Shown here piece by piece: positions 14,914 through 24,022 of a stretch of 64,000 nt of DNA. Within the stretch, counting starts at the first letter, position 1; each line of letters opens with the position of its first letter. This stretch comes from Roseicyclus mahoneyensis (lineage in GTDB: Bacteria > Pseudomonadota > Alphaproteobacteria > Rhodobacterales > Rhodobacteraceae), in the NCBI RefSeq assembly GCF_003148775.1, contig NZ_QGGW01000003.1, positions 186,001-250,000 of the forward strand, read 5' to 3'. The position numbers and the translations under genes are program-made. The notes beneath the pieces were generated by a model. That model was not told where the DNA came from and did not search any database. It saw nothing but the letters and a program-made list of their open reading frames with translations.

Positions 14914-16869
14914 TCAGCCCGGCGTGCGCAGGTCAGGCGGCACGGCTTCGGCGGCAAGCTCGGCTACGACCTCGGCCAGCGGGCGCAGTTGCGTCTGCGT
15001 CTCGCCCAGACGGCGCAGCGTGACGGTGCCTGCCTCGACCTCGTTGCGGCCGATGGCGAGGATCACGGGCACCTTGCCCACGGAATGCTCGCGGATCTTG
15101 TAGTTGATCTTTTCATTGCGGACATCGGCCTCGGCCCGGATGCCTTTGGCCTGCAACTGCGCCACGGCCTGATGAACGGCATCATCGGCCTCGGACACGA
15201 TGGAGGCGACGACAACTTGACGCGGCGCAAGCCAGAAGGGCAGGCGGCCGGCATGTTCCTCGATCAAGATGCCGATGAAGCGTTCGAAGGATCCAAGGCA
15301 GGCGCGGTGCAGCATGACGGGTCGGTGTTTCTCGCCATCGGGGCCGATGTAGCTAGCATCCAGTCGTTCGGGCAGGACGAAATCGACCTGATGTGTGCCG
15401 CATTGCCATTTGCGGCCGATGGCGTCGGTGAGCGTGAATTCCAGCTTGGGCCCGTAGAAGGCGCCTTCGCCGGGGTTGACCACCGGCTCGATCCCCGCGG
15501 CGCGGGTGGCGGAGAGGAGGGCGGCCTCGGCCTTGTCCCAGACTTCGTCGCTGCCTGCGCGTTGTTCGGGGCGCGTGGAGAACAGGACCTCGAAATCCGG
15601 AAAGCCGAGGTCGCGGTAGATGTTCGACAAGAAGGTGATGAAGCGCGCGGTCTCGGCCTCGATCTGTTCCTCGGTACAGAAAATATGGGCGTCATCTTGC
15701 ACGAAGCCGCGCACGCGCATGATCCCGTGCAGCGCGCCCGAGGGCTCGTAGCGGTTGCACGAGCCGAATTCTGCCATGCGCAGCGGCAGGTCGCGGTAGG
15801 ATTTCATGCCGACATTGAAGATCTGGACGTGGCAGGGGCAGTTCATCGGCTTGAGCGCATTCACGGCCTTTTCGCGGGCGTGGTCCTCGTCCACTTCCAC
15901 GATGAACATGTTTTCCTGATATTTTTCCCAGTGGCCCGAGGCTTCCCACAGCTTGCGTTCGACGACCTGCGGAGTGTTGACCTCGACATAGCCGCCGCGG
16001 CGCTGCTGGCGGCGCATGTAGTCTTGCAGCGTGGTGTAGACGGTCCAGCCGTTAGGGTGCCAGAAGATCTGTCCGCGCGCCTCTTCTTGCATGTGGAAGA
16101 GGTTCATCTCGCGGCCCAAGCGGCGATGGTCGCGCTTTTCCGCCTCTTCCAGAAAGGTCAGATGCGCCTTGAGGTCGTCGCGGTTCTGGAAGGCCGCGCC
16201 ATAGATGCGTTGCAGCATCGGGCGGCTCGAGTCGCCGCGCCAGTATGCGCCCGCGACCTTCATCAGCTTGAAGGCGTCGGCGGGCAATTGGCCCGTGTGG
16301 CTCAGGTGCGGGCCGCGGCACAGGTCCTGCCAAGCCCCATGCCAATACATGCGGATCGGCTGGCCTTCGGGGATCATGCCCACCAGTTCCACCTTGTAGG
16401 GCTCGCCCGAGGCCTCGTAATGCGCGATGGCGCGGTCGCGGTCCCAGATCTCGGTGTTGACCGGATCGCGCAGGTTGATAATCTCGCGCATCTTGGCCTC
16501 GATCTGGCCAAGGTCTTCTGGGGTGAAGGGATCCGTGCGGTCAAAGTCGTAGTACCAGCCATTCTCGATCACTGGGCCAATGGTGACGCGCACGTCAGGC
16601 CAGATCTCCTGCACAGCGCGGGCCATCACATGTGCCATGTCGTGGCGGATGAGTTCGAGGGCTTGGGGCGCGTCCTTCATCGTGTGCAGCGCGATGGTCG
16701 CGTCGCCTTCGATCGGCCATTGCAGGTCGAAAGGAGCCCCGTTCACGGTTGCGGAAATCGCGGCTTTTTCCAACGATTTGGAGATCGAGGCGGCGACCTG
16801 CCCGGGCGTCGTGCCGGCGGGGTAGTCGCGCGCGTTGCCATCAGGGAAGGTCAGGGTGATCTGGGCCAT
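14914..16869 (-). CDS. thrS: Threonyl-tRNA synthetase
   Basis: 651-aa class II aminoacyl-tRNA synthetase charging tRNA-Thr. Domains in order: N-terminal TGS domain (residues 1 to about 62), editing domain with the HxxxH-type motif ([15 protein letters not shown], about 84-98), catalytic core with the zinc Cys in [10 protein letters not shown] and class II motif 2 ([15 protein letters not shown]), motif 3 near [18 protein letters not shown], and the C-terminal anticodon domain after [12 protein letters not shown]. Full length. Start at 16869 ([11 protein letters not shown]). Confidence 0.97.
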   Translation of the reverse strand: MAQITLTFPDGNARDYPAGTTPGQVAASISKSLEKAAISATVNGAPFDLQWPIEGDATIALHTMKDAPQALELIRHDMAHVMARAVQEIWPDVRVTIGPVIENGWYYDFDRTDPFTPEDLGQIEAKMREIINLRDPVNTEIWDRDRAIAHYEASGEPYKVELVGMIPEGQPIRMYWHGAWQDLCRGPHLSHTGQLPADAFKLMKVAGAYWRGDSSRPMLQRIYGAAFQNRDDLKAHLTFLEEAEKRDHRRLGREMNLFHMQEEARGQIFWHPNGWTVYTTLQDYMRRQQRRGGYVEVNTPQVVERKLWEASGHWEKYQENMFIVEVDEDHAREKAVNALKPMNCPCHVQIFNVGMKSYRDLPLRMAEFGSCNRYEPSGALHGIMRVRGFVQDDAHIFCTEEQIEAETARFITFLSNIYRDLGFPDFEVLFSTRPEQRAGSDEVWDKAEAALLSATRAAGIEPVVNPGEGAFYGPKLEFTLTDAIGRKWQCGTHQVDFVLPERLDASYIGPDGEKHRPVMLHRACLGSFERFIGILIEEHAGRLPFWLAPRQVVVASIVSEADDAVHQAVAQLQAKGIRAEADVRNEKINYKIREHSVGKVPVILAIGRNEVEAGTVTLRRLGETQTQLRPLAEVVAELAAEAVPPDLRTPG

Positions 16870-17087
16870 CGGTCGGCCTCCTCGTCGGTTTGGCGCCTAC
16901 TGAACGCCCGGCTGCGGGTATGTCGTGCGGCTTTCTGGCCAAGCCGCGCGGCGAAGTCAACGGTGGGTCGCGGGCCCCATGCTGGGCGGGCGGGCAGCAA
17001 CCCGCGCATGGGACGGGCGGGTGCCCGACGGGGGATTGCCCCGGTCGCGGTCCTGCCGCAGGGTCGCGCCAACGAGCGGAGGCAATG

Positions 17088-17837
17088 ATGGCAGAGCCGG
17101 ACTTTCTTGACACGCCGCAGGGGCGGCGCATCGCGTGGCACCGGTTTTCGGGGCGCGAACCCGGTGTGGTATTTCTGGGCGGTCTGCGCTCGGACATGAC
17201 GGGCACAAAGGCAGCGCATCTGGAGGATTGGGCGCGGCGCAGCGGGCGGGCCTTTTTGCGTTTCGATTATTCGGGGCATGGCGCGAGCAGCGGCGCTTTC
17301 ACCGAGGGATGCGTCGGCGACTGGGCCGAGGATGCGCAGGCCGCGATCGAGGCGCTGACCGAGGGGCCGCTGGTGCTGGTTGGCTCCTCGATGGGCGGAT
17401 GGATCAGCCTGCTTCTGGCCAAGCGGATGCCCGGGCGGGTGGCAGGGCTGGTGACCATCGCCGCCGCCCCCGATTTCACCGAGGACGGTATGTGGGCCGA
17501 CTGGTCCGAAGACCAGCGCCGCGCTTGCATGGAGGCGGGACAGGTCGCGCTGCCGTCCGACTACGGCGCGGATATGATCATCACCCGCCGCATGATCGAG
17601 GACGGGCGCGATCACCTTGTCTTGCGAACCCCCCTTGCCCTGCCGATCCCGGTGCGGCTGTTGCAAGGCACCGCCGATGCCGATGTGCCGATGGCCGTGG
17701 CGCTCAGGCTTCTCGACCATCTGAAAGGCGACGATATCCGGCTGGAACTGGTCAAGGGGGCCGATCACCGGTTTTCAGATCCCGGGTGCCTCGCCACGAT
17801 CACCCGCGCGGTCGAGGAAGTGCTGGCGCGTATCTAG
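17088..17837 (+). CDS. Alpha/beta hydrolase
   Basis: 249-aa serine hydrolase of the alpha/beta fold. The nucleophile elbow GSSMGG gives Ser101; Asp in TADADVP and His in KGADHRFSDP complete the triad; the oxyanion region is FLGGLRSDM near residue 29. Similar to small carboxylesterase/palmitoyl-thioesterase-like hydrolases. Of two tandem ATGs (17085, 17088) the second has the better distance to AGCGGAGG. A single gene with no functional partner next to it, so the substrate is unknown. Confidence 0.85.
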   Translation: MAEPDFLDTPQGRRIAWHRFSGREPGVVFLGGLRSDMTGTKAAHLEDWARRSGRAFLRFDYSGHGASSGAFTEGCVGDWAEDAQAAIEALTEGPLVLVGSSMGGWISLLLAKRMPGRVAGLVTIAAAPDFTEDGMWADWSEDQRRACMEAGQVALPSDYGADMIITRRMIEDGRDHLVLRTPLALPIPVRLLQGTADADVPMAVALRLLDHLKGDDIRLELVKGADHRFSDPGCLATITRAVEEVLARI

Positions 17838-18081
17838 CCTGTCGCGGGACATCCACTGCCGTTCGGTTTCGCCGCCACGCCAGGGCGGGCAGGGGGCGGC
17901 CCCCGCACCAAGCCAGAGAGGGGGGCGATCCCTTCCAGCCTCTCGCCGCGGATCACACCCAGACACCCGCGATGACCGCGAGGGTGGTGCAGCCCATCCA
18001 CGACCAGACGACGGTTGCACGGGAGAACCGGGCCGAGTTGGACCGTGGACCGGTGCGGGGCGGCAGGTTACAGTTTAGTCC

Positions 18082-19029
18082 ATGACTCGCGCCTTGCCCT
18101 TCGCCGCTGCCTTGGTTTGCCTGCCCGTGATGGTCATGGGCCAGACTTGGCAAAACATCGCCGCCGATACCGGCGGGCTGATCTATGCGGGCACGGTCGC
18201 ACCGGAATATTCGCTGACATTCACCTGCAACGCGCCCTCGCCGCAACGCCGCTCCCTGATCGAGACCGACGATCACGAGACGATCCTGAACGGCCCTTTC
18301 GCCATGTTCATCACCCTGAGTGCGGAGCTTGTGCGGCCGGTCGAGGGTGGAGTTCTGCCTGCGGTGACAGTGACGTTGGACGGAACGGGCTACCGCCTGC
18401 CGCCGCTGCGGTGGGACGAGCTTTATGGTGAATGGATGGTGGAACTGGCCATGGCCGATCCGTTGTTCGGGGCCTTGGCTGCGGCCTCTGATCTGGTGCT
18501 GGACAGCGGCGTGGGGGCGGCTTGGCGCTATCCTGTTGACGGGCTGGCCGAGGGGGTGGGCACCGCGATGTCGGCCTGTGCGACGGGGTGGGTGCAGGCG
18601 GGGTTTGCCTTGCCGGCCCAATTGGGCGCGGCCGCACCGGTGGCACAGCCCGCTATGGCGGGCCTGATGACGGCCGAGATCGACGCCCATCTGCGCCGCG
18701 AATGTGCAGCGCCCTACACGATCACCGATCGGGCCATCGCAGGCCATGACCTTGACCGCGACGGGGTGCCCGACCGAATCCTCGACTGGGCGGGTGTGAC
18801 CTGCGGCGGTGCCATCGCGCGGCCCTATTGCGGCGCGGCCAATTGTTCGATCGACGTGTTCTTGTCGAGCCGTCCGGGCGACCCGCAGTCTTTTCTCGGC
18901 GTGGGCTACACCGTCACGCAGGCGGTCAATGGCGCGCCGGGCCTGCGTTTTGGCGGCACGGCGGGGGCCTGTGCGCGGGGCGAATGCGATCGCGTGTTCT
19001 GGTGGGACGGCAGCCGGTTCCGGGACTGA
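18082..19029 (+). CDS. Hypothetical secreted protein, 315 aa
   Basis: Predicted periplasmic protein: signal peptide of about 20 residues (LPFAAALVCLPVMVMG before QTW). The mature protein has about eight Cys, including pairs around residues 209-260 (RRECAAPY, VTCGGA, PYCGAANCSIDVF), which suggests disulfides. A patch DLDRDGVPDRILDWAG looks like a calcium-binding loop. No family recognised. The preceding 244 bases hold no gene. A hairpin follows and ends the transcript against phaZ. Confidence 0.75.
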   Translation: MTRALPFAAALVCLPVMVMGQTWQNIAADTGGLIYAGTVAPEYSLTFTCNAPSPQRRSLIETDDHETILNGPFAMFITLSAELVRPVEGGVLPAVTVTLDGTGYRLPPLRWDELYGEWMVELAMADPLFGALAAASDLVLDSGVGAAWRYPVDGLAEGVGTAMSACATGWVQAGFALPAQLGAAAPVAQPAMAGLMTAEIDAHLRRECAAPYTITDRAIAGHDLDRDGVPDRILDWAGVTCGGAIARPYCGAANCSIDVFLSSRPGDPQSFLGVGYTVTQAVNGAPGLRFGGTAGACARGECDRVFWWDGSRFRD

Positions 19030-19099
19030 TCCACCCCTGTGGATGTGTCGGGGGATGGATTGCAAAAGTGGAAGTCTGGCCCGGAAACTTGGCCAATGC

Positions 19100-19136
19100 C
19101 GCGCAGGGATTGCCGGATTTAGGACATCCCTGCGCG
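19100..19136. terminator. Bidirectional terminator hairpin
   Basis: CGCGCAGGGAT (19100-19110), 15-base loop, ATCCCTGCGCG (19126-19136); a perfect 11-bp stem between the convergent ends of the 315-aa secreted protein gene and phaZ. No clear T-run on either side. Confidence 0.55.
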
Positions 19137-19152
19137 TGGCTTGAGTGGTGGA

Positions 19153-20415
19153 TCAGCCGACCGCGCGCACCGGTGTCTTGGGGGCGTCGCAATTGGCGTC
19201 GATGAAATCCAGCACCAACGGCCGGATCTTGTTGCGCCAGCTCTTGCCTGCGAAGATGCCGTAATGACCGGCCTCAGGTTCAAGGTAGCTCGCCTTTTTC
19301 GAGGCGGGCAGACCGGTGCACAGATCAAGCGCCGCGACGCATTGGCCGGGGGCGGAAATGTCATCCTTGCCGCCTTCGACGGTCTTGACGGCCACGGTGG
19401 TGATCTTGCCGATATCGACGCGCTTGCCGTCGACGGTAAAGCGGTTCTGCGCGATCTCGAGGCCCTTGAAGATGCGCTCGACGGTCGAGAGGTAGAACTC
19501 CGCCGTCATGTCCATCACGGCAAGGTATTCGTCGTAGAACTTGTTATGCTTGTCGTGGTCGCTCGCTTCGCCCTTGGCCACGCGGATCACCTGATCGCGG
19601 AAGGCGGTGGCGTGTTTCTCGGCGTTCATGGCCATGAACGACGACAGCTGCTGCAGGCCCGGATAGACCATGCGTCCCGCGCCGGCATATTTGAAGCCCA
19701 CGCGCTGCAGGACGAATTTCTCGAGCTGCCCCATGGAAACCCGATTGCCGAAATCGGTCACGTCAGTGGCGGCCGCGTCGGGGTTGATCGGCCCGCCGAT
19801 CAGCGTCAGCGACCGGGGTTGGGCGGTCGGATCTTCCTCGGCCAGATAGGCGGTCGCGGCCAGCGCCAGCGGCGCGGGTTGGCAGACGGCGATCACATGG
19901 CTGTCAGGCCCCATCGCGCGCAGGAATTCGACGAGGTAAAGCGTGTAATCCTCGATGTCGAACTTGCCGGCGCTGACCGGAATGTCACGCGCATTGTGCC
20001 AGTCGGTGATATAGATGTCGCAATCGGGCAGCAGGCTGAGGACCGTGGATCGCAGGAGCGTGGCGTAATGCCCCGACATCGGAGCAACCAGCAAGACCTT
20101 GCGCCCCGTCGGCGCGCGGCCATGCACCTTGAACCGGATCAGGTCGCCAAACGGCCGCGTCACGACACGGTCGACAGACACCATGTGATCGCGGCCGTCA
20201 TCGGCGGGAATGGAATGGATGCCCCAGTCGGGCTTCACGGCCATCCGCGCAAAGCTGCGTTCCGTGACCTCGCCCCATGCGGCGGTCATCTGGATCATTG
20301 GATTGGCGAACAGGCCAAGCTGGGGATAGGAACACATCGCACGCGCGGTCGAGCCCATCCATTGGTTCGTCACGCGCATCGATTCCATGATGTCATAGGT
20401 GAGCATGTAGCGCAT
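19153..20415 (-). CDS. phaZ: Intracellular polyhydroxyalkanoate depolymerase
   Basis: 420-aa PHA depolymerase of the granule-associated intracellular type, releasing 3-hydroxyacid monomers from stored polymer. It starts MRYMLTYDIMESMR, the usual N-terminus, and has alpha/beta-hydrolase features. The nucleophile region is VIAVCQPAPLALAA, giving a Cys in place of Ser as in PhaZ1-type enzymes, and the C-terminal His region is EAGHYGIFAGKSWR. It is divergent from phaC with about 117 bases between, so they share a control region. I saw no CTGC-N3-GCAG site there. Confidence 0.92.
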   Translation of the reverse strand: MRYMLTYDIMESMRVTNQWMGSTARAMCSYPQLGLFANPMIQMTAAWGEVTERSFARMAVKPDWGIHSIPADDGRDHMVSVDRVVTRPFGDLIRFKVHGRAPTGRKVLLVAPMSGHYATLLRSTVLSLLPDCDIYITDWHNARDIPVSAGKFDIEDYTLYLVEFLRAMGPDSHVIAVCQPAPLALAATAYLAEEDPTAQPRSLTLIGGPINPDAAATDVTDFGNRVSMGQLEKFVLQRVGFKYAGAGRMVYPGLQQLSSFMAMNAEKHATAFRDQVIRVAKGEASDHDKHNKFYDEYLAVMDMTAEFYLSTVERIFKGLEIAQNRFTVDGKRVDIGKITTVAVKTVEGGKDDISAPGQCVAALDLCTGLPASKKASYLEPEAGHYGIFAGKSWRNKIRPLVLDFIDANCDAPKTPVRAVG

Positions 20416-20532
20416 CGGCGTCTCCTGCCAGACAACCGGGGAGGAAATTCCGCACCCGGATCAAATCGTCGCTTTGCCCCCTCACCACGGCATCGCTAGG
20501 GTTGAGTGAACCATCGGAAAGGTAAAATCAAG

Positions 20533-22338
20533 GTGGCACGAGAAGATGCACAGGAGCCTGTGGTGGGTGAGAACCTCGACCGCCTGAACCAGAACCTCGC
20601 CCGGATCGAGGATCTGTCCAAACGCCTTGTTGCCGCCCTGAGCGCGCGCAAGCCCGGCGATGCCGGTCTGTCCGGGCCCGGGCAGGACCTGTATCTCAAG
20701 GCAGGCATGGCGATGTGGCAAGAGATGCTGACCAACCCGGCCAAGCTGATGGAACAGCAGGTGCAGTATTGGGGACAGGCGCTGACCCATTACGCCGAGG
20801 TTCAAAAGGAACTGGCGCAGGGCCATCTCGTCTTGCAGGAGGAAGATGACCTGCCCTCTGACAAGCGGTTTTCCAACCCCTTGTGGAAGACGCATCCCTA
20901 TTTCAACTTCATCAAGCGCCAGTATCTGACCTCCGCCCAGGCGATGCAGAAGGCGGTGGATGAGCTGGAGGGGTTGACGCCCCGCGACAAGAAGCGGGTG
21001 GAGTTCTTCGCCAGCCAGATCATCGATCTGTTTTCGCCGACCAATTATCTCGCCACCAATCCGGACGCGCTGGAAAAGGCGGTCGAGACCGAGGGCGAGA
21101 GTCTGGTGAAGGGGCTTGAGAACCTCGTGCGCGATCTCGAGGCGCGGCATGGAGAAATCTTGCCGACGCTGGCCGACCCGACGGCCTTTCACGTCGGCGA
21201 GAATCTGGCCACCGCCAAGGGATCAGTCGTGTTCCGCAACGCGATGATGGAGCTGATCCAATATGCGCCGACAACGGAAACGGTGCATCAGACGCCGCTT
21301 TTGATCTTTCCGCCCTGGATCAACCGCTTCTACATCCTTGATCTCAAGCCGCAGAACTCGCTGATCCAGTGGATCGTCGACCAAGGCTACACGCTCTTCG
21401 TGGTAAGCTGGAAGAACCCCGATGCCAGCTATGCCGACACCGGCTTCGAAACCTACATCGAGGATGGTTATCTCAAGGCCATCGACACGGTCTGCGAGAT
21501 CACGGGCGAAACACAGATCAACGCGGTCGGCTATTGCGTGGCGGGGACCACGCTGGCGCTGACGCTGGCGCTCAAGGCCAAACGCGGGCAGTCCCGGGTG
21601 AAATCAGCCACCTTCTTCACCACGCTGACCGATTTCATCGATCAGGGCGAATTCACGCCCTTTCTCGACGATGATTTCGTCGCTGCCATCGAACGACAGG
21701 TCGAAGAAACCGGCTATCTCGACAGCTATTACATGTCCAAGACCTTCAGCTATCTGCGGGCCAAGGATCTGGTCTATGGGCCCGCCGTGCGCAGCTACAT
21801 GATGGGCGAGGCTCCGCCGGCCTTTGACCTTTTGTTCTGGAACGGCGATTCGACCAATCTGCCGGGCAAGATGACCGTGCAGTATCTGCGCGGCCTGTGT
21901 CAGAAGAACGGGTTCGCGGGCGACGGCTTCGACCTGATGGGCGAAAAGCTGCATGTCTCCGATGTGACCCTGCCGATCTGCGCCATCGCCTGCGAAACCG
22001 ATCACATCGCCGCCTGGAAGGACAGTTTCCGCGGGATCGTGCAGATGGGGTCGCGCGACAAGACCTTCATCTTGTCGGAATCGGGCCATATCGCGGGCAT
22101 CGTGAATCCGCCCAGCAAGAAGAAATACGGTCATTGGCGCGGGCCCGAGGCGATCGGCACGCCCGCCCTGTGGAAAGAGGCAGCCGCCTATCACGAAGGG
22201 TCGTGGTGGCCGTTCTGGGACGGCTGGTTGAGCGCGCGCTCGGGCGAGAAGGTGCCCGCACGCACGCCCGGCACCAAGGAATTTCCGGTCCTTGCCAGCG
22301 CCCCGGGCACCTATGTCCGCGAGAAGGTCGAGGGCTGA
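20533..22338 (+). CDS. phaC: Class I poly(3-hydroxyalkanoate) synthase
   Basis: About 601-aa PHA synthase polymerising 3-hydroxyacyl-CoA on granules. The lipase-like box GYCVAGT gives the catalytic Cys335 (from the GTG at 20533). The catalytic Asp lies in ACETDHIAAW and the His in SGHIAGIVNPP. The N-terminus VAREDAQ through ENLDRLNQNLARIEDLSKRL matches rhodobacterial PhaC. Two GTG starts are possible, 20506 and 20533; I prefer 20533 because GGAAAGG (20516-20522) lies 10 bases upstream and the next residue is Ala. Class I length, with no PhaE or PhaR-synthase partner needed. Confidence 0.93.
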   Translation: MAREDAQEPVVGENLDRLNQNLARIEDLSKRLVAALSARKPGDAGLSGPGQDLYLKAGMAMWQEMLTNPAKLMEQQVQYWGQALTHYAEVQKELAQGHLVLQEEDDLPSDKRFSNPLWKTHPYFNFIKRQYLTSAQAMQKAVDELEGLTPRDKKRVEFFASQIIDLFSPTNYLATNPDALEKAVETEGESLVKGLENLVRDLEARHGEILPTLADPTAFHVGENLATAKGSVVFRNAMMELIQYAPTTETVHQTPLLIFPPWINRFYILDLKPQNSLIQWIVDQGYTLFVVSWKNPDASYADTGFETYIEDGYLKAIDTVCEITGETQINAVGYCVAGTTLALTLALKAKRGQSRVKSATFFTTLTDFIDQGEFTPFLDDDFVAAIERQVEETGYLDSYYMSKTFSYLRAKDLVYGPAVRSYMMGEAPPAFDLLFWNGDSTNLPGKMTVQYLRGLCQKNGFAGDGFDLMGEKLHVSDVTLPICAIACETDHIAAWKDSFRGIVQMGSRDKTFILSESGHIAGIVNPPSKKKYGHWRGPEAIGTPALWKEAAAYHEGSWWPFWDGWLSARSGEKVPARTPGTKEFPVLASAPGTYVREKVEG

Positions 22339-22360
22339 GTCGCGGCTTGCCCCTACGTCA

Positions 22361-22409
22361 TGCTGCAGTGCAGAAAAAACTTGACATGCCGCACTGCAGC
22401 ATTTATGTG
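22361..22409 (+). promoter_or_regulatory. phaP promoter nested between PhaR-type operator arms
   Basis: TGCTGCAGTGC (22361-22371) and its exact reverse complement GCACTGCAGCA (22391-22401) flank a consensus -35 TTGACA (22381-22386); a weak -10 TATGTG follows at 22404-22409 with a 17-base spacer. CTGC-AGT-GCAG (22363-22373) fits the CTGC-N3-GCAG motif I recall for PhaR of Rhodobacter sphaeroides. Bound PhaR would cover the promoter until it moves to PHA granules. Confidence 0.75.
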
Positions 22410-22464
22410 AGGGTCATACGCAAGTATCGCCCCATGACCCGGGGCATGACCCTGGAGAAGACCA

Positions 22465-22911
22465 ATGGCTACCAAGACCCCCGATTTCACCAAGACCATG
22501 ACCGAGATGATGTCCGCCTTCCCGATGGACATGTCGGCCATGAACGACGCCTTCAAATCCTCGGCCGCGATGGGCGAGAAGATGTCGAAGGTGATGCTCG
22601 ATGCTGCGGAGAAGTCGACCGAGATTTCGTCGAAGTGGACGAAAGACACCATCGCCAAGCTGGCCGATGTCACCGCCGTCAAGTCCGAGCCGACCGACTA
22701 CACCAAGTCGATGACCGATTTCGCTTCGGCACAGGCCGAAATGGCTGCCGAGACCATGGCCGCCTTCGCTGAAGTCGCCAAGAAAGTTCAGATGGAAACC
22801 GTCGAACTGATGATGGCTGCCGGCAAGGAAGCCACCGAGGAGGCGACCGCCGCCGTCAAGAAGGCCACCGCCGAGGTGACCACCGCTGCCAAGAAAGCCG
22901 CCGCGAAGTAA
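22465..22911 (+). CDS. phaP: Phasin
   Basis: 148-aa amphipathic granule-coating phasin. The N-terminal half is rich in Met, Phe and Ser (FTKTMTEMMSAFPMDMSAM). The C-terminal half is an Ala/Lys/Glu coiled-coil-like helix ending in repeated AAVKKATAEVTTAAKKAAAK, like the PHA/histone-like Ala-Lys tails of other phasins. Phasins control granule size and surface coverage. It has its own promoter with PhaR-type operators and ends in a strong hairpin, so it is a separate transcript that can be made in large amounts. Confidence 0.9.
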   Translation: MATKTPDFTKTMTEMMSAFPMDMSAMNDAFKSSAAMGEKMSKVMLDAAEKSTEISSKWTKDTIAKLADVTAVKSEPTDYTKSMTDFASAQAEMAAETMAAFAEVAKKVQMETVELMMAAGKEATEEATAAVKKATAEVTTAAKKAAAK

Positions 22912-22962
22912 TTGCTGCGCCGCGTTTCGTGCCGGTGTCCTCCCCACCGGCATGAACACCAG

Positions 22963-22991
22963 AAGGGCAGGCCTGAACAGGGCCTGCCCTT
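22963..22991 (+). terminator. phaP terminator hairpin
   Basis: AAGGGCAGGCC (22963-22973), 7-base loop, GGCCTGCCCTT (22981-22991); perfect 11-bp stem about 50 bases after the phaP stop. The T-run is short (TT). Confidence 0.7.
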
Positions 22992-23030
22992 CGCCATTCC
23001 TGCGGGTGTTTCTGCCCCTGCACAATAAAT

Positions 23031-23092
23031 TTGCATTTCCCCGTCATGCGGCTAGGCTGGCCCATGCTGCAGCGTGCAGGGTTGTGCTGCAC
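23031..23092 (+). promoter_or_regulatory. phaR promoter with PhaR-type sites (autoregulation)
   Basis: -35-like TTGCAT (23031-23036), 16 bases, -10-like TAGGCT (23053-23058). Immediately downstream, over the expected start of transcription, are CTGC-N5-GCAG (23067-23079) and the palindrome GTGC-T-GCAC (23084-23092). This fits negative autoregulation by PhaR. The -35/-10 assignment is weak; the operators are clear. Confidence 0.6.
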
Positions 23093-23113
23093 CGCGGGAA
23101 GGGACAGGGATAG

Positions 23114-23689
23114 ATGTCGAAGGCGCGTCCGGATACCAGTGAGCCGCTGCTGATCAAGCGCTATGCCAGCCGCAGGCTCTATAACACAGAAACGTCGGAT
23201 TATGTGACGCTCGAGGATATCGCGGGCTTCATCCGCGCGGGCCGCGAGGTCAAGATCGTGGACCTGAAATCGGGCGACGATCTGACCCGGCAGTATCTGT
23301 TGCAGATCATCGCCGAACACGAGAGCCGGGGCGACACCATTCTGCCCATATCCGTGCTGAACGATTTGGTGCGCAGCTACACCAATCAGGCCGGGTCGGT
23401 CGTCCCCGATTTCCTGACCATGTCCTTCGAGATGTTGAAACAGGGCCAGTCGAAGATGGTCGAGAACATGACAGCGATGAACCCGATGGCCAAGATGCCG
23501 GGCTTCGAGGCGATGCGCGCCCAGCAGGAGGTTTTCCTCAAGGCGATGACCGGCGGGCTTGGCACGCAATGGTCCGCGCCCGGCAAGGATGCCGACGAGG
23601 GGACTGACGCGGACAAATCCGCCGCCGAAGAGCTTGATGAGATCAAGCGTCAGCTGGCCGATCTGCAATCCAAGCTCAGCAAGATGTAA
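23114..23689 (+). CDS. phaR: Polyhydroxyalkanoate synthesis repressor PhaR
   Basis: 191-aa DNA-binding and PHA-binding regulator. The N-terminal PHB/PHA accumulation domain is unmistakable: LIKRYASRRLYNTETSDYVTLEDI (about residues 13-36). The PHB-binding region follows (QYLLQIIAEHESRG). The C-terminal third is Met-rich and ends in a short coiled coil (EELDEIKRQLADLQSKLSKM). PhaR represses phaP and itself and is released by binding nascent PHA granules. It has candidate sites in both promoters. Next gene 11 bases downstream. Confidence 0.94.
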   Translation: MSKARPDTSEPLLIKRYASRRLYNTETSDYVTLEDIAGFIRAGREVKIVDLKSGDDLTRQYLLQIIAEHESRGDTILPISVLNDLVRSYTNQAGSVVPDFLTMSFEMLKQGQSKMVENMTAMNPMAKMPGFEAMRAQQEVFLKAMTGGLGTQWSAPGKDADEGTDADKSAAEELDEIKRQLADLQSKLSKM

Positions 23690-23700
23690 GGGGGCCTGTC

Positions 23701-24015
23701 GTGCCAATGCCGCGCGCCGCGCTGGCGCTTTCGCTTGCCGTGCCGGTGCTTTCTGGCTGTGGGTTCTTTGGCAATTTGATCGCCCCTCGTTCCCCTGAAC
23801 CGGGGCCATCGCAAAGCGTCTACCGCGCCGCGATGGCGGATTTCTCGGATTGCGCCACGACGACCGATCTTGCCACCCGCGCGGCCATCGCCGGACGTCT
23901 GGCGCAGGCGGCAGCCACACTACAGGCTGAGACGCGGCCGACCGATCCAGACCATTTCTTCATGACCGACCGCGTCAGCGCCGCCGCCGAATATTGCACG
24001 GCAGCAGCCCGCTGA
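23701..24015 (+). CDS. Small lipoprotein, 104 aa
   Basis: GTG start at 23701 (an ATG follows at 23707). A signal peptide of about 19 residues ends in the lipobox LSGCG, with Cys20 as the lipidated residue. The mature part has two further Cys (FSDCATT and AEYCTAAAR), which could pair. No family recognised. It lies 11 bases after phaR, so it is probably co-transcribed with it, but a granule-related role is not implied for an exported lipoprotein. Confidence 0.7.
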   Translation: MPMPRAALALSLAVPVLSGCGFFGNLIAPRSPEPGPSQSVYRAAMADFSDCATTTDLATRAAIAGRLAQAAATLQAETRPTDPDHFFMTDRVSAAAEYCTAAAR

Positions 24016-24022
24016 ACCGGCC

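Noticed and set aside
14815-17088. 757-codon open frame on the plus strand
   Set aside because: Antisense to thrS, which has all class II synthetase motifs.
17953-18081. Possible short hydrophobic peptide on the minus strand ending in WSWMGCTTLAVIAGVWV
   Set aside because: The only in-frame ATG gives 14 residues and there is no ribosome site; overlap with the secreted-protein gene makes a longer version implausible.
19141-20499. Plus-strand frame of 452 codons
   Set aside because: Antisense to phaZ; low-complexity composition.
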